This document shows positions 17,545 through 25,977 of a DNA stretch of 64,000 nucleotides, piece after piece (the stretch's first letter is position 1; every line of letters begins with the position of its first letter). The stretch covers positions 3,844,001-3,908,000 of the forward strand of contig JADKGW010000001.1 in assembly GCA_016722075.1 (NCBI GenBank), in the 5' to 3' direction. The notes under the pieces were generated by a model that saw only the letters and a list, made by a program, of their open reading frames with translations, did not search any database and was not told the origin of the DNA. The translations under genes and the position numbers were made by a program. This DNA comes from Candidatus Kouleothrix ribensis (GTDB taxonomy: Bacteria; Chloroflexota; Chloroflexia; Chloroflexales; Roseiflexaceae).

Positions 17545-19413
17545 ATGGGCAAAGTTATCGGCATCGATCTGGGCACAACCAACTCGGTGGTAGCGGTGAT
17601 GGAAGGCGGCGAGCCGGTGGTGATCTCGAACGCCGAGGGTAATCGCCTGACCCCATCGGTTGTATCGGTGAATAAATCCGGCGAGCGGCTGGTTGGCCAG
17701 GTTGCCAAACGCCAGGCCGTCACAAATCCCGAAAATACGATCTTTTCGGTTAAGCGCTTCATGGGCCGCAAGCTGAACGACCCGGTCGTGCAGCGCGATA
17801 AAGATCTTGTGCCGTATAAGATGGCCGCCGCGCCGAACGGCGATGTGCGCGTGCTGCTGGGCGGCCGCGACCACTCGCCGCAAGAGGTTTCGGCCATGGT
17901 GCTCCAGAAGATCAAGGCCGACGCCGAGGCCTACCTGGGCGAGACAGTCACCCAGGTGGTGATTACGGTGCCGGCCTACTTCAACGACAGCCAGCGCCAG
18001 GCCACCAAAGACGCTGGCAAGATCGCCGGGCTCGATGTGCTGCGGATCATCAACGAGCCAACCGCCTCGGCGCTGGCGTATGGCCTCGATAAGCACGGCA
18101 AAGACGAGACGATCGCCGTGTACGATCTGGGCGGCGGCACCTTCGATATCTCGATCCTCGAGCTGGGCGACGGTGTGTTCGAAGTCAAGGCCACCAATGG
18201 CGACACCCACCTGGGCGGCGATGACTTCGACCAGCGGATCATCGACTGGCTGGCGACCGAGTTCAAACGCGAGACCGGTATCGACCTGCGTGGCGACCGC
18301 ACCGCGCTACAGCGCCTGAAAGAGGCCGGCGAGAAAGCCAAGATGGAGCTCTCGACCGTGCTCCAGACCGAGGTGAACCTGCCGTTCATCACCGCCGACG
18401 CGAGCGGCCCGCGCCACCTGAACATCGTGCTCAGCCGCGCCAAGCTCGAGCAGCTGACTGGCGATCTGATCGATCGCACGATCGCACCGGTGAAGCAGGC
18501 GCTTGCCGACGCCGGGCTGCGCCCCAACGACATCGACGAGGTCATCCTGGTGGGCGGCCAGACGCGCATGCCGGCAGTGCAAGAGGCCGTGCGCAAGTAC
18601 TTCGGCCGCGACCCACACAAGGGCGTCAACCCCGACGAGGTGGTCGGCGTTGGTGCGGCCATCCAGGCCGGCGTGCTGGCCGGCGACGTAAAAGATGTGC
18701 TGCTGCTCGACGTGACACCACTGACGCTGGGGATCGAGACGCTCGGCGGCGTGATGACCCCGCTGATCGAGCGCAACACCACCATACCAACCCGCAAGAG
18801 CCAGGTGTTCTCGACCGCCAGCGATAGCCAGGCCAGCGTCGAGGTGCATGTGCTGCAGGGCGAGCGCGCCGAGGCGCGCCTGAACAAATCGCTCAGCAAG
18901 TTCGTGCTCGACGGCATCCCCCCGGCGCCGCGCGGCATGCCGCAGATCGAAGTAACCTTCGACATCGACGCCAACGGCATCCTGAAGGTCAACGCCAAAG
19001 ACAAGGCCACCGGCAAAGAGCAGCACATTACGATCACCGCCTCGTCGGGCCTGAGCGACAGCGAGATCAGCCAGATGGTGCAAGACGCCGAGGCCCACGC
19101 CGAAGACGACAAGCGCCGCCGCGAGCTGATCGGCGCACGCAACCAGGCCGATAGCCTGCTCTACACTGCCGAGAAGACCTTGCGCGAGGCCGGCGATAAA
19201 GCCGATGCCAAGCTGCGCACCGATGTCGAAGATAAGATCCGCGAGCTGCGCAACACCCTCGACGCCGACGACGTCACAGCGATACAGAATCGCTCGGCCG
19301 AGCTAAGTGTCGCGCTCCAGCAGGTTGGCCAGGCCATGTATCAGGGCGAGGGCCAGAGCAACGGCGCCGCCAACAACGAAGACGTGGTAGAGGGCGACTA
19401 CCGAGCAGACTGA
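17545..19413 (+). CDS. dnaK: chaperone DnaK (Hsp70)
   Basis: The 622-residue chaperone begins MGKVIGIDLGTTNSVVAVMEGG, the ATP phosphate-1 loop. Other signatures are VYDLGGGTFDISILE and VILVGGQTRMPAVQ in the nucleotide-binding domain, the interdomain linker DVLLLDVTPLTLGIET, the beta-sandwich substrate domain and a helical lid. The C-terminus ends EDVVEGDYRAD, close to the usual EEVVDAD(F/Y) tail. It works with GrpE and DnaJ encoded next to it. AGGAG lies 8 bases before the ATG. Confidence 0.99.
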   Translation: MGKVIGIDLGTTNSVVAVMEGGEPVVISNAEGNRLTPSVVSVNKSGERLVGQVAKRQAVTNPENTIFSVKRFMGRKLNDPVVQRDKDLVPYKMAAAPNGDVRVLLGGRDHSPQEVSAMVLQKIKADAEAYLGETVTQVVITVPAYFNDSQRQATKDAGKIAGLDVLRIINEPTASALAYGLDKHGKDETIAVYDLGGGTFDISILELGDGVFEVKATNGDTHLGGDDFDQRIIDWLATEFKRETGIDLRGDRTALQRLKEAGEKAKMELSTVLQTEVNLPFITADASGPRHLNIVLSRAKLEQLTGDLIDRTIAPVKQALADAGLRPNDIDEVILVGGQTRMPAVQEAVRKYFGRDPHKGVNPDEVVGVGAAIQAGVLAGDVKDVLLLDVTPLTLGIETLGGVMTPLIERNTTIPTRKSQVFSTASDSQASVEVHVLQGERAEARLNKSLSKFVLDGIPPAPRGMPQIEVTFDIDANGILKVNAKDKATGKEQHITITASSGLSDSEISQMVQDAEAHAEDDKRRRELIGARNQADSLLYTAEKTLREAGDKADAKLRTDVEDKIRELRNTLDADDVTAIQNRSAELSVALQQVGQAMYQGEGQSNGAANNEDVVEGDYRAD

Positions 19414-19417
19414 GTGG

Positions 19418-19500
19418 GTGACACGATCACACGATGACAGGATGGTTCGTCGACGTTCATCGTGTCATCGTGTCACCTTGTCATCTTGTCATCTTGTCAA
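19418..19500. repeat. inverted octad repeat array between dnaK and dnaJ
   Basis: The right half holds five 8-base units from 19457 (TCATCGTG, TCATCGTG, TCACCTTG, TCATCTTG, TCATCTTG) and then TCAA. The left half (19418-19445) contains the reverse complement, with GGTGACACGATC and ACACGATGACAGG. The halves can pair across a short centre. The dnaJ ribosome-binding site AGAGGAAA follows at once. Confidence 0.8.
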
Positions 19501-19509
19501 GAGGAAACT

Positions 19510-20628
19510 ATGGCGGCAAAGCGTGATTACTACGAGGTTCTGGGGGTTGCGCGGGGCGCCTCGCAGGACGAGATCAAGAAGGCGTTTCGGCGGCTGGCGC
19601 GCCAGTACCACCCCGACATCAATAAAGAGTCCGGCGCCGACGCCATGTTCAAAGAGATCAACGAGGCCAACGAGGTGCTCTCGGATCCCGAGAAGCGTGC
19701 CATGTACGATCGCTTTGGGCACAGCGGCGTGAACGGCCAGCCCGGCTTCGACCCATTCGGCGGCGGCGGCGACCTGGGCAGTATCTTCGAGGCGTTCTTC
19801 GGCGGCGCAGCCAGCCAGCGCCAGTCGCAGCGTGGCCCGCAGCGCGGCGCCGACCTGCGCTACACCTTGCCGATCAGCTTCGAGCAGGCGATCTTCGGCA
19901 TCGAGAAAGAGATCGAGTTCCGCCGGCTCGAGGGCTGCCCAACCTGCCGCGGCAGCGGCGCCGAGCCCGGCACCGACCCGGTGCGCTGCCCGAAGTGCAA
20001 TGGCCTGGGCGAGGTGCGCCAGCGCGCGCCGATCTTCAATATGGTTACCGTCACCACCTGCGACCAGTGCCGCGGCGAGGGTACGGTGATCGCGATCCCT
20101 TGCAAGGAGTGCCGCGGCGAGGGCCGCGTACGCCAGAATCGCAGCCTGAAAGTCAAGATTCCGGCCGGCGTCGATGGCGCCTCGCAGATCCGGATCACCG
20201 GCGAGGGCGAGGCCGGCCCGCGCGGCGGCCCGTACGGCAACCTGTACGTGGCCCTCGATGTGCAGCCGCACGCCTATTTCGTGCGCGAGGGCAACGACAT
20301 CCTGCTCGAGCTGCCGCTGAACATCGCCCAGGCCACCCTCGGCGCCGAGCTCGAGGTGCCTAGCGTCGATGGGGCCGAGTGGCTGCGCATCCCGGCCGGC
20401 ACCCAGAACGGCACGACCTTTCGGATCGCTAAGAAGGGCGTGCCATTCCTGCGCGGCAACGGCCGCGGCGACCAGATCGTGGTCGTGCGCGTGGTGGTGC
20501 CAACGCGCCTGACCGACCAGCAGCGCCGGCTGTTTCAGGAGCTCGAGAAGTCGCTCGATCCTGAACAGATCGGCGGCCAGCAGGATGAAGGCTTCTTCGG
20601 CCGGCTGCGCAGCGCGCTAGGCCTATAG
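19510..20628 (+). CDS. dnaJ: co-chaperone DnaJ
   Basis: The 372-residue protein has a J domain with the HPD tripeptide (YHPDIN) and a Gly/Phe-rich segment near 75-110. Four zinc-finger repeats follow: CPTCRGSG, CPKCNGLG, CDQCRGEG and CKECRGEG. Two beta-domains bind substrate. It stimulates DnaK ATPase and delivers clients. The start MAAKRDYYEVLG has AGAGGAAA upstream; a longer frame would translate the octad repeats and is rejected. Confidence 0.98.
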   Translation: MAAKRDYYEVLGVARGASQDEIKKAFRRLARQYHPDINKESGADAMFKEINEANEVLSDPEKRAMYDRFGHSGVNGQPGFDPFGGGGDLGSIFEAFFGGAASQRQSQRGPQRGADLRYTLPISFEQAIFGIEKEIEFRRLEGCPTCRGSGAEPGTDPVRCPKCNGLGEVRQRAPIFNMVTVTTCDQCRGEGTVIAIPCKECRGEGRVRQNRSLKVKIPAGVDGASQIRITGEGEAGPRGGPYGNLYVALDVQPHAYFVREGNDILLELPLNIAQATLGAELEVPSVDGAEWLRIPAGTQNGTTFRIAKKGVPFLRGNGRGDQIVVVRVVVPTRLTDQQRRLFQELEKSLDPEQIGGQQDEGFFGRLRSALGL

Positions 20629-20769
20629 ATCCCGGCGCGCGATTATATGATCCCAAATTGTGTAGACTGCCGGCTGCAGATCGTGGCCGGGCACCTCTCA
20701 GTTTCGCGGACAGCGTTCAGGCAGCCGGCCTGATTCTGTTCGCGTTTTTGATTCGAAACCTCTTGCACT

Positions 20770-21564
20770 ATGCCTGAACGCTGGCGGCTGATCGTCGATG
20801 CGCCACTCGACGGCGCGACCAATATGGCCCGCGACGAGGCACTGGCCACGGTGCTCGCGCACGATCCGGCGCGGCCGACCCTGCGGCTGTACGCCTGGCA
20901 GCCGGCATGCCTGTCGCTCGGCCGCTTCCAGCGCAGCCGCGAGGCCGACCAGGCGGCATGCGCACGTGCCGGCGTCACGATCGTGCGGCGGCCCTCGGGC
21001 GGGCGCGCGCTGCTGCACGACCACGAGCTGACCTACGCGGTGATCGCGCCCGAGCGGCACCCGCAGCTGGGCGACGAGTCGATCCTGGCCAGCTACCGCC
21101 AGATCAGCCTGGCGCTGCTGGCCGGCCTGCACCAGCTCGGCGTCGTGGCCGAGCTGACACCGGTGGCGCGGCAACGTGCCGCCGCCAGCTCGGCCGCATG
21201 CTTCGATGCGCCGGCCAGCTACGAGCTGACCGTGGGCGGGCGCAAGCTGGCCGGCAGTGCGCAGACGCGCCAGGGCGGGGTGATCTTGCAGCACGGCGCC
21301 ATCCCGCTCACGCCACACGCCGATCGGCTGGCCGCGCTGCTGCTGCACCCGCCCAGCGGGCTGGGCCAGAAGATGATCGCGCTCAGCCAGGCGGCCGGGC
21401 GCGCAGTGACCTTCGACGAGCTGGCTCAGGCGCTGATTACGGGCTTCGGCACGGCCTGGGGCATCGAACTCGAGCCGGGTACCCCAACCCCGGCCGAGCT
21501 GGCCCTCGAGCAGCAGCTGCGCGCCCGGCGCTACGCGCTGGCCGAGTGGACCTTCGGCCGCTAA
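20770..21564 (+). CDS. LipM-like octanoyl/lipoate transferase
   Basis: The 264-residue protein belongs to the biotin/lipoate A/B ligase fold: RRPSGGRALLHDHELTY (73-89) and YELTVGGRKLAGSAQTRQGG (about 151-170, Lys159). C144 in ACFDAPASYEL sits where octanoyltransferases of the LipM type carry their catalytic Cys, which argues for octanoyl transfer from ACP over ATP-dependent lipoate salvage. It lies directly before gcvT and gcvH, so the likely acceptor is the lysine of GcvH. I see no LipA (lipoyl synthase) in the window. Whether it is co-transcribed with gcvT is uncertain because a -10 element precedes gcvT. Confidence 0.85.
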   Translation: MPERWRLIVDAPLDGATNMARDEALATVLAHDPARPTLRLYAWQPACLSLGRFQRSREADQAACARAGVTIVRRPSGGRALLHDHELTYAVIAPERHPQLGDESILASYRQISLALLAGLHQLGVVAELTPVARQRAAASSAACFDAPASYELTVGGRKLAGSAQTRQGGVILQHGAIPLTPHADRLAALLLHPPSGLGQKMIALSQAAGRAVTFDELAQALITGFGTAWGIELEPGTPTPAELALEQQLRARRYALAEWTFGR

Positions 21565-21607
21565 TGCGGCATGCAGCGGCAGATTGGAGTATGCCTCGTG
21601 CTTCTGG

Positions 21608-21613
21608 TATAAT
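21608..21613 (+). promoter_or_regulatory. -10 element (TATAAT) before gcvT
   Basis: A perfect TATAAT lies 57 bases before the gcvT ATG; TTGGAG 18 bases upstream is a weak -35. The leader is too short to hold a glycine riboswitch. Confidence 0.5.
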
Positions 21614-21669
21614 CGTCGCACCGTGTGCGACATCGCCCGATAGCCTGCTGGCAGGCGAAAGGAGACTGG

Positions 21670-22788
21670 ATGATGAGCGCTTCAGCGCCACTCAAACGGA
21701 CACCGCTGTTCGAGCGCCACGTGGCCCTGGGCGCGCGGGTGGTCGAGTTCGGCGGATGGGAGATGCCGGTGCAGTATAGCGGCATCGTCGACGAGCACAA
21801 TGCCGTGCGCAACGCCGCCGGCCTGTTCGACATCAGCCACATGGGCGAGTTCGAGGTCAAAGGCCGCGACGCGCTCGCCTTCCTCGATCATGTCTGCACG
21901 CAGAACGTCGCCGCGATCGGCCGGGGTATGGCCAACTACTCGCTGCTATGCCGGCCCGACGGCGGGATCGTCGATGATATTTTCATCTATAATCTGCCCG
22001 ACGGCTACCTGGTGGTGGTGAACGCCTCGAATATCGAGAAAGATTTCGCCTGGATGCTCGACAACCTCCAGGGCTTCGATCTCGAGCTGACCAACATCTC
22101 CGATCGCGCCTCGATGCTGGCGCTGCAGGGGCCACGCGCCGAGTCCATCCTCTACGCCGCCGCCGATATCGACGCCGCCGCGATCCCGTTCCACGGCGTG
22201 GCCACCGGCATGCTGCTGGGCGATATCCCGGCGATCATCGCGCGCACCGGCTACACCGGCGAGGATGGCTTCGAGCTGTTTATCGACGACGACAACGCCG
22301 CGCGGCTGTGGGATGGCCTGCTGGCGCTAGGGGCCGAGGCCGGGCTACAGCCCTGCGGCCTGGGCGCGCGCGATAGCCTGCGCTTCGAGGCCTGCCTGCC
22401 GCTGTATGGCCACGAGATCGCCGACGATATCAACCCCTACGAGGCCAAGCTGGGCTGGGCCGTCAAGCTCGACAAGGGCGAGTTCGTGGGCGCCGAGGCA
22501 CTACGCCAGATCAAGCAGGCCGGCGTGGCGCGCAAGCTGACTGGCTTCGAAGTGGTCGAGCGCGGCATCGCGCGCGGCGGCTACACCATCTGCGATAGCG
22601 CCGGCAACCCGGCCGGCCTGGTTACAACCGGCATGCCCTCGCCCACGCTTGGCAAGAACCTGGGGCTGGGCTTCGTGCCGAGTACACTCGCCACTGAGGG
22701 TAGCGAGTTCGCGGTGCTGGTACGCGACCGGCCGGTGCGCGTGCGTGCCGTCAAGACGCCGTTCTATAAGCCAAGGTATAAGAAGTAG
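21670..22788 (+). CDS. gcvT: glycine cleavage system T protein (aminomethyltransferase)
   Basis: The 372-residue enzyme transfers the methylene group from aminomethyl-lipoyl GcvH to tetrahydrofolate and releases ammonia. Signatures include VEFGGWEMPVQYSGIVDEH, FDISHMGEFEVKG, RTGYTGEDGFELF and the C-terminal GLGFVPSTL. AAAGGAG lies 7 bases before the ATG. It leads the cluster gcvT-gcvH-gcvPA-pseudokinase-gcvPB, all on the plus strand. Confidence 0.97.
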   Translation: MMSASAPLKRTPLFERHVALGARVVEFGGWEMPVQYSGIVDEHNAVRNAAGLFDISHMGEFEVKGRDALAFLDHVCTQNVAAIGRGMANYSLLCRPDGGIVDDIFIYNLPDGYLVVVNASNIEKDFAWMLDNLQGFDLELTNISDRASMLALQGPRAESILYAAADIDAAAIPFHGVATGMLLGDIPAIIARTGYTGEDGFELFIDDDNAARLWDGLLALGAEAGLQPCGLGARDSLRFEACLPLYGHEIADDINPYEAKLGWAVKLDKGEFVGAEALRQIKQAGVARKLTGFEVVERGIARGGYTICDSAGNPAGLVTTGMPSPTLGKNLGLGFVPSTLATEGSEFAVLVRDRPVRVRAVKTPFYKPRYKK

Positions 22789-22836
22789 CGCGCAGCAGGC
22801 AGCCATAGACCATACTACGACCCTAACATACAGGGC

Positions 22837-22987
22837 GTACGCAGTCGGCGTGTGTGCCTGCGGCAGCATGGGATGTGGCTGTGCTCGCGTTGCCGGTTGT
22901 GCGCGCTACGATCGCACAACCGAACACACACACGCTGCCGCAGGCAGGCATTGCCCGAGACGCGGGCGACCACGTAACTCCTGTAAC
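22837..22987. repeat. dispersed palindromic element between gcvT and gcvH
   Basis: The left arm is GTACGCAGTCGGCGTGTG with TGCCTGCGGCAGC. The centre is a perfect 10-base hairpin CGGTTGTGCG/CGCACAACCG, and the right arm is GCTGCCGCAGGCA. The last 51 bases (22937-22987) match 42322-42372 at about 45 positions. It sits inside the gcv operon, so it is probably transcribed. Confidence 0.75.
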
Positions 22988-23019
22988 AGAGAGCATGATC
23001 AGCCGATAAGGAGGAATCA

Positions 23020-23409
23020 ATGTCGTTCAAAACCCCCGCTGAGCTCCAGTATGCCAAGACACACGAGTGGATCAAGATCGAGGGCGACCAGGCCACGATC
23101 GGCATTACCGACTATGCCCAAGATGCGCTCGGCGACGTAGTGTATGTCGAGCTGCCCGACGCCGACGCCGAGTACGAGGCCGGCGCCTCCTTCGCTGCGG
23201 TCGAGTCGGTCAAGGCCGCATCCGAAATCTACCTGCCGGTGGCCGGCCAGATCCTGGCGACCAACTCGGATCTGACCAACACGCCCGAGCTGCTGAACAG
23301 CGACCCATACGGCGCCGGCTGGCTGGTCAAGATCAAAGTCGCCGAAGGGGTCGGCGCGCTGATGAGTGCCGAGGCGTACGAGAAGTACGTCAACGAGATT
23401 AAACATTAG
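23020..23409 (+). CDS. gcvH: glycine cleavage system H protein
   Basis: The 129-residue lipoyl carrier shuttles the aminomethyl intermediate between the P and T proteins. The lipoylated residue is K65 in AVESVKAASE. The N-terminal HEWIKIEGDQATIGITDYAQ and the middle LGDVVYVELPD are typical. GGAGG is 6 bases before the ATG. The LipM-like gene upstream is the obvious modifying enzyme. Confidence 0.98.
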   Translation: MSFKTPAELQYAKTHEWIKIEGDQATIGITDYAQDALGDVVYVELPDADAEYEAGASFAAVESVKAASEIYLPVAGQILATNSDLTNTPELLNSDPYGAGWLVKIKVAEGVGALMSAEAYEKYVNEIKH

Positions 23410-23411
23410 TC

Positions 23412-23488
23412 GTTCTCAGTTCTGAGCTTTGCGTGTTGAGTTTGCCGCACTTCAGCAAACTCAACACTCGACACTCACCACTCAAAAC
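23412..23488. repeat. inverted heptad repeat array between gcvH and gcvPA
   Basis: Eleven perfect-phase 7-base units: GTTCTCA, GTTCTGA, GCTTTGC, GTGTTGA, GTTTGCC, GCACTTC, AGCAAAC, TCAACAC, TCGACAC, TCACCAC, TCAAAAC. The last five are reverse complements of GTxxTGA-type units, so the two halves pair; GTGTTGAGTTTGC and GCAAACTCAACAC are exact complements. Confidence 0.85.
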
Positions 23489-23499
23489 GGGAGCCTGGG

Positions 23500-24837
23500 A
23501 TGTCTCACTATATTTCAATAAACGACGCCGAGCGCGCCGAGATGCTCGCGGCGATCGGCGTGGCCGGCGTGGCCGACCTGTTCGCCGACGTGCCGGCCGA
23601 GGTGCGCTTCCCCGAGCTGAAGCTGCCGCCGGCGCTCTCGGAGATCGAGCTGCGCCGCGAGCTGGGCGCTCTGTCGAATCGAACCGCCAACGCCACCAGC
23701 CATAGTATCTTCCTTGGCGCCGGCGCGTACAACCACTTCGTGCCCAGCGCGATCGACCAGATCCTGCGCCGCTCCGAATTCTACACCGCCTACACGCCCT
23801 ACCAGCCCGAGATCAGCCAGGGCACGCTACAGGCCACCTTCGAGTACCAGAGCTTGATCTGCGCGATCACCGGCATGGATGTGGCCAACGCCTCGCACTA
23901 CGATGGCGCGACCGCGCTGGCCGAGGCGGCGATCATGGCCGTAGCATCGACCCGCAACCGGCGCACCATCCTGGTGCCGCCCAGCGTCAACCCGCAGTAT
24001 CGCGCGGTGCTGCGCACCTACCTGCAGGGCGCGGGCATACGCGTGCGCGGCGACGAAAACCCCGACACCACGCTGGCCGAGCTGCTGGCCCAGGCCGACG
24101 CAACCACTGCTGCGGTGATTGTGCAGAACCCCGACTTCTTTGGCACGCTGCACGACCTGAAGCCGCTGGCTGCGCAAGCCCACGCGGCCGGCGCGCTGCT
24201 GATCAGCCACTTCGACCCGATCGCGCTGGGGCTGTTCCAGTCGCCTGGCGAGGCCGGCGCCGATATCGCCACCGCCGAGGGCCAGCCGCTGGGCATCGGC
24301 CTGAACTATGGCGGGCCGTACCTCGGCATCTTCACCTGCACCGAGAAATACATCCGCAAGCTGCCTGGCCGACTGGTCGGCGCAACTCTCGATCTCGATG
24401 GGCAGCTGGCCTACGTGCTGACGCTACAGGCCCGCGAGCAGCATATTCGCCGCGAAAACGCCACCTCGAATATCTGCACCAACCAGGGACTGATGGCGCT
24501 AGCCGCCGCCGTGTACCTGAGCCTGATGGGTCGCCAGGGCTTGCGTGCGGTGGCCGAGCTGTGCTACCACCGCGCGCACTACGCTGCCGCCGCAATCGGG
24601 CAACTGCCGGGCTACCGTGTCGATCAGCGCGGCCCGTTCTTCAAGGAGTTCGTGCTGGGCTGCCCGCGCCCGGTGGCCGAGATCAACGCGGCGCTGCGCG
24701 AGCGCGGTATCGTCGGCGGCTACGATCTATCGCTCGACTACCCAGGCATGCCCAACGCTATGCTGCTGTGCGTGACTGAGATGACCAGCAAGGCCGAGAT
24801 CGATAACCTGGTGGCCGGGCTGGCCGACCTATCGTAG
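23500..24837 (+). CDS. gcvPA: glycine dehydrogenase (decarboxylating) subunit 1
   Basis: The 445-residue protein is the N-terminal half of the split P-protein, as found in Firmicutes, Thermus and many Chloroflexota. Signatures are FLGAGAYNHFVPSAIDQI, YTPYQPEISQGTLQ, VANASHYDGATA and NICTNQGLMALAAAVYL. It decarboxylates glycine together with subunit 2, which holds the PLP lysine. The usual order has the second subunit gene directly behind; here a 317-codon gene separates them. Confidence 0.97.
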   Translation: MSHYISINDAERAEMLAAIGVAGVADLFADVPAEVRFPELKLPPALSEIELRRELGALSNRTANATSHSIFLGAGAYNHFVPSAIDQILRRSEFYTAYTPYQPEISQGTLQATFEYQSLICAITGMDVANASHYDGATALAEAAIMAVASTRNRRTILVPPSVNPQYRAVLRTYLQGAGIRVRGDENPDTTLAELLAQADATTAAVIVQNPDFFGTLHDLKPLAAQAHAAGALLISHFDPIALGLFQSPGEAGADIATAEGQPLGIGLNYGGPYLGIFTCTEKYIRKLPGRLVGATLDLDGQLAYVLTLQAREQHIRRENATSNICTNQGLMALAAAVYLSLMGRQGLRAVAELCYHRAHYAAAAIGQLPGYRVDQRGPFFKEFVLGCPRPVAEINAALRERGIVGGYDLSLDYPGMPNAMLLCVTEMTSKAEIDNLVAGLADLS

Positions 24838-24855
24838 GTAGTCGCTGGCTGCCTG

Positions 24856-24927
24856 GTACGGGCGAAGCATTCGCCCGCCCGTACAAACCGTCGGTACGCC
24901 GTATACCTGGGGCGAATACGTCGCCCC
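24856..24927. repeat. two small hairpins between gcvPA and the next gene
   Basis: GTACGGGCG (24856-24864) pairs with CGCCCGTAC (24876-24884), and GGGGCGA (24909-24915) pairs with TCGCCCC (24921-24927). Neither is followed by a T-run, so they are not classical terminators. Confidence 0.6.
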
Positions 24928-24934
24928 TCTGCCC

Positions 24935-25888
24935 ATGACGCTGACTACCACACAACTCGAGGCAATCGTCGCCCGCGCACTGCCCGACGAGCGGCTGCGC
25001 GCGGGGGATGCGCTTCCGCACGGCCGCTACGCGCTGGTGCTAGCCGGCGGCGAGCGGCTGAGCCTGCAAGTGTACGCCACACCGGCGGCGGCCGAGGCGG
25101 CGGCGGCGGCACTGCGCCTGCTGCGTGGCGAGGTCGATCTGCCGATCGCCCAGCTGCGCGCCAGCGATCCTGAGGGGGCCACCGTCGGCGTGCCATACCT
25201 GCTGACCAGCGCACTCGACGGCGACCCGCTCGACCAGCTGCTGCCGCGCATCGGCGACGAGGCGCTGTATGCGCTGGGTCGCCAGCTCGGCGCACTTGCC
25301 GCGCGCGTACACCGGCTGGCCTGCCCGGCCTATGGCCCGCTGGGCACGCCCGGCACGAGCACTACCGAGCGCGAGTATGTGCTAGGCGCCGTCGCGCAGG
25401 CCAGCCGGCATGCCGGCACGCTGGGCATGCTCGACCGCCGCACGATCGATGAGCTGACCGCCTGGTTCGACCAACACTTCGCGCCGGCCGGCCGCCAGGC
25501 CGCGCTGGTACACGGCGGCCTGGCCCCACACCACCTGCTGGTTCGTATGGTCGCCGCGTCGAGCGAGGGGAGCCGGCGCGGCAGCTGGCGGCTCAGCGGC
25601 GTACTCGGCTGGGGCCAGGCGTGTGGCTGGTGCCCGGCCTGGGAGCATGTGACCCTGCTAGATGCAGCCGGCGACCCGCGCTACTTCGGCCTGCGCGTGG
25701 GCTACGGCAATAGCTACGACGAACTGACCAGCCGCACCTACGAGCAAGTGCGCGAGCACCTGCTGGCACCATACCGCCTGCTGCTTGCCATCCAACGCAT
25801 GCACGGCGCCTACACCACCGGCGATATCGCCGAGTACGAGCGCCGCCGCAGTATGCTCTGCGGGCTGATGGAGTTTCTCGATGCCTGA
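24935..25888 (+). CDS. APH-fold protein lacking kinase catalytic residues (pseudokinase candidate)
   Basis: The 317-residue protein has the outline of the aminoglycoside phosphotransferase/choline kinase fold. The segment LVHGGLAPHHLLV (191-203) aligns with the LVHGDLxPxNLLV catalytic loop, and GVLGWGQACGWCPAWE (about 222-237) with the GVIDWGDAxxGDPAWD metal loop. The base Asp is G195, the metal Asn is H200 and the metal Asp is G225; the beta-3 lysine position appears to be Gln (LSLQVYA). All four residues needed for phosphotransfer therefore look lost while the fold is kept. The frame is intact and codon use matches its neighbours, so decay by frameshift is not seen. It lies between gcvPA and gcvPB, which suggests a role connected to glycine decarboxylase. 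No function is known to me. Confidence 0.7.
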   Translation: MTLTTTQLEAIVARALPDERLRAGDALPHGRYALVLAGGERLSLQVYATPAAAEAAAAALRLLRGEVDLPIAQLRASDPEGATVGVPYLLTSALDGDPLDQLLPRIGDEALYALGRQLGALAARVHRLACPAYGPLGTPGTSTTEREYVLGAVAQASRHAGTLGMLDRRTIDELTAWFDQHFAPAGRQAALVHGGLAPHHLLVRMVAASSEGSRRGSWRLSGVLGWGQACGWCPAWEHVTLLDAAGDPRYFGLRVGYGNSYDELTSRTYEQVREHLLAPYRLLLAIQRMHGAYTTGDIAEYERRRSMLCGLMEFLDA

Positions 25889-25977
25889 GCAATTGTTCAT
25901 AAAGCTACTACCAGAACACGCAGGCAGCCATATGCACTCGGCATCTGCATGCCCTGGTGGTTAAAAAGGGCCTCCCA

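Noticed and set aside
19462..19509. Upstream start of DnaJ
   Set aside because: It would translate the octad repeat array and place residues before the universally N-terminal J domain.
21565..21669. Glycine riboswitch before gcvT
   Set aside because: Only about 50 bases of leader follow the -10, and no paired aptamer pattern is seen.
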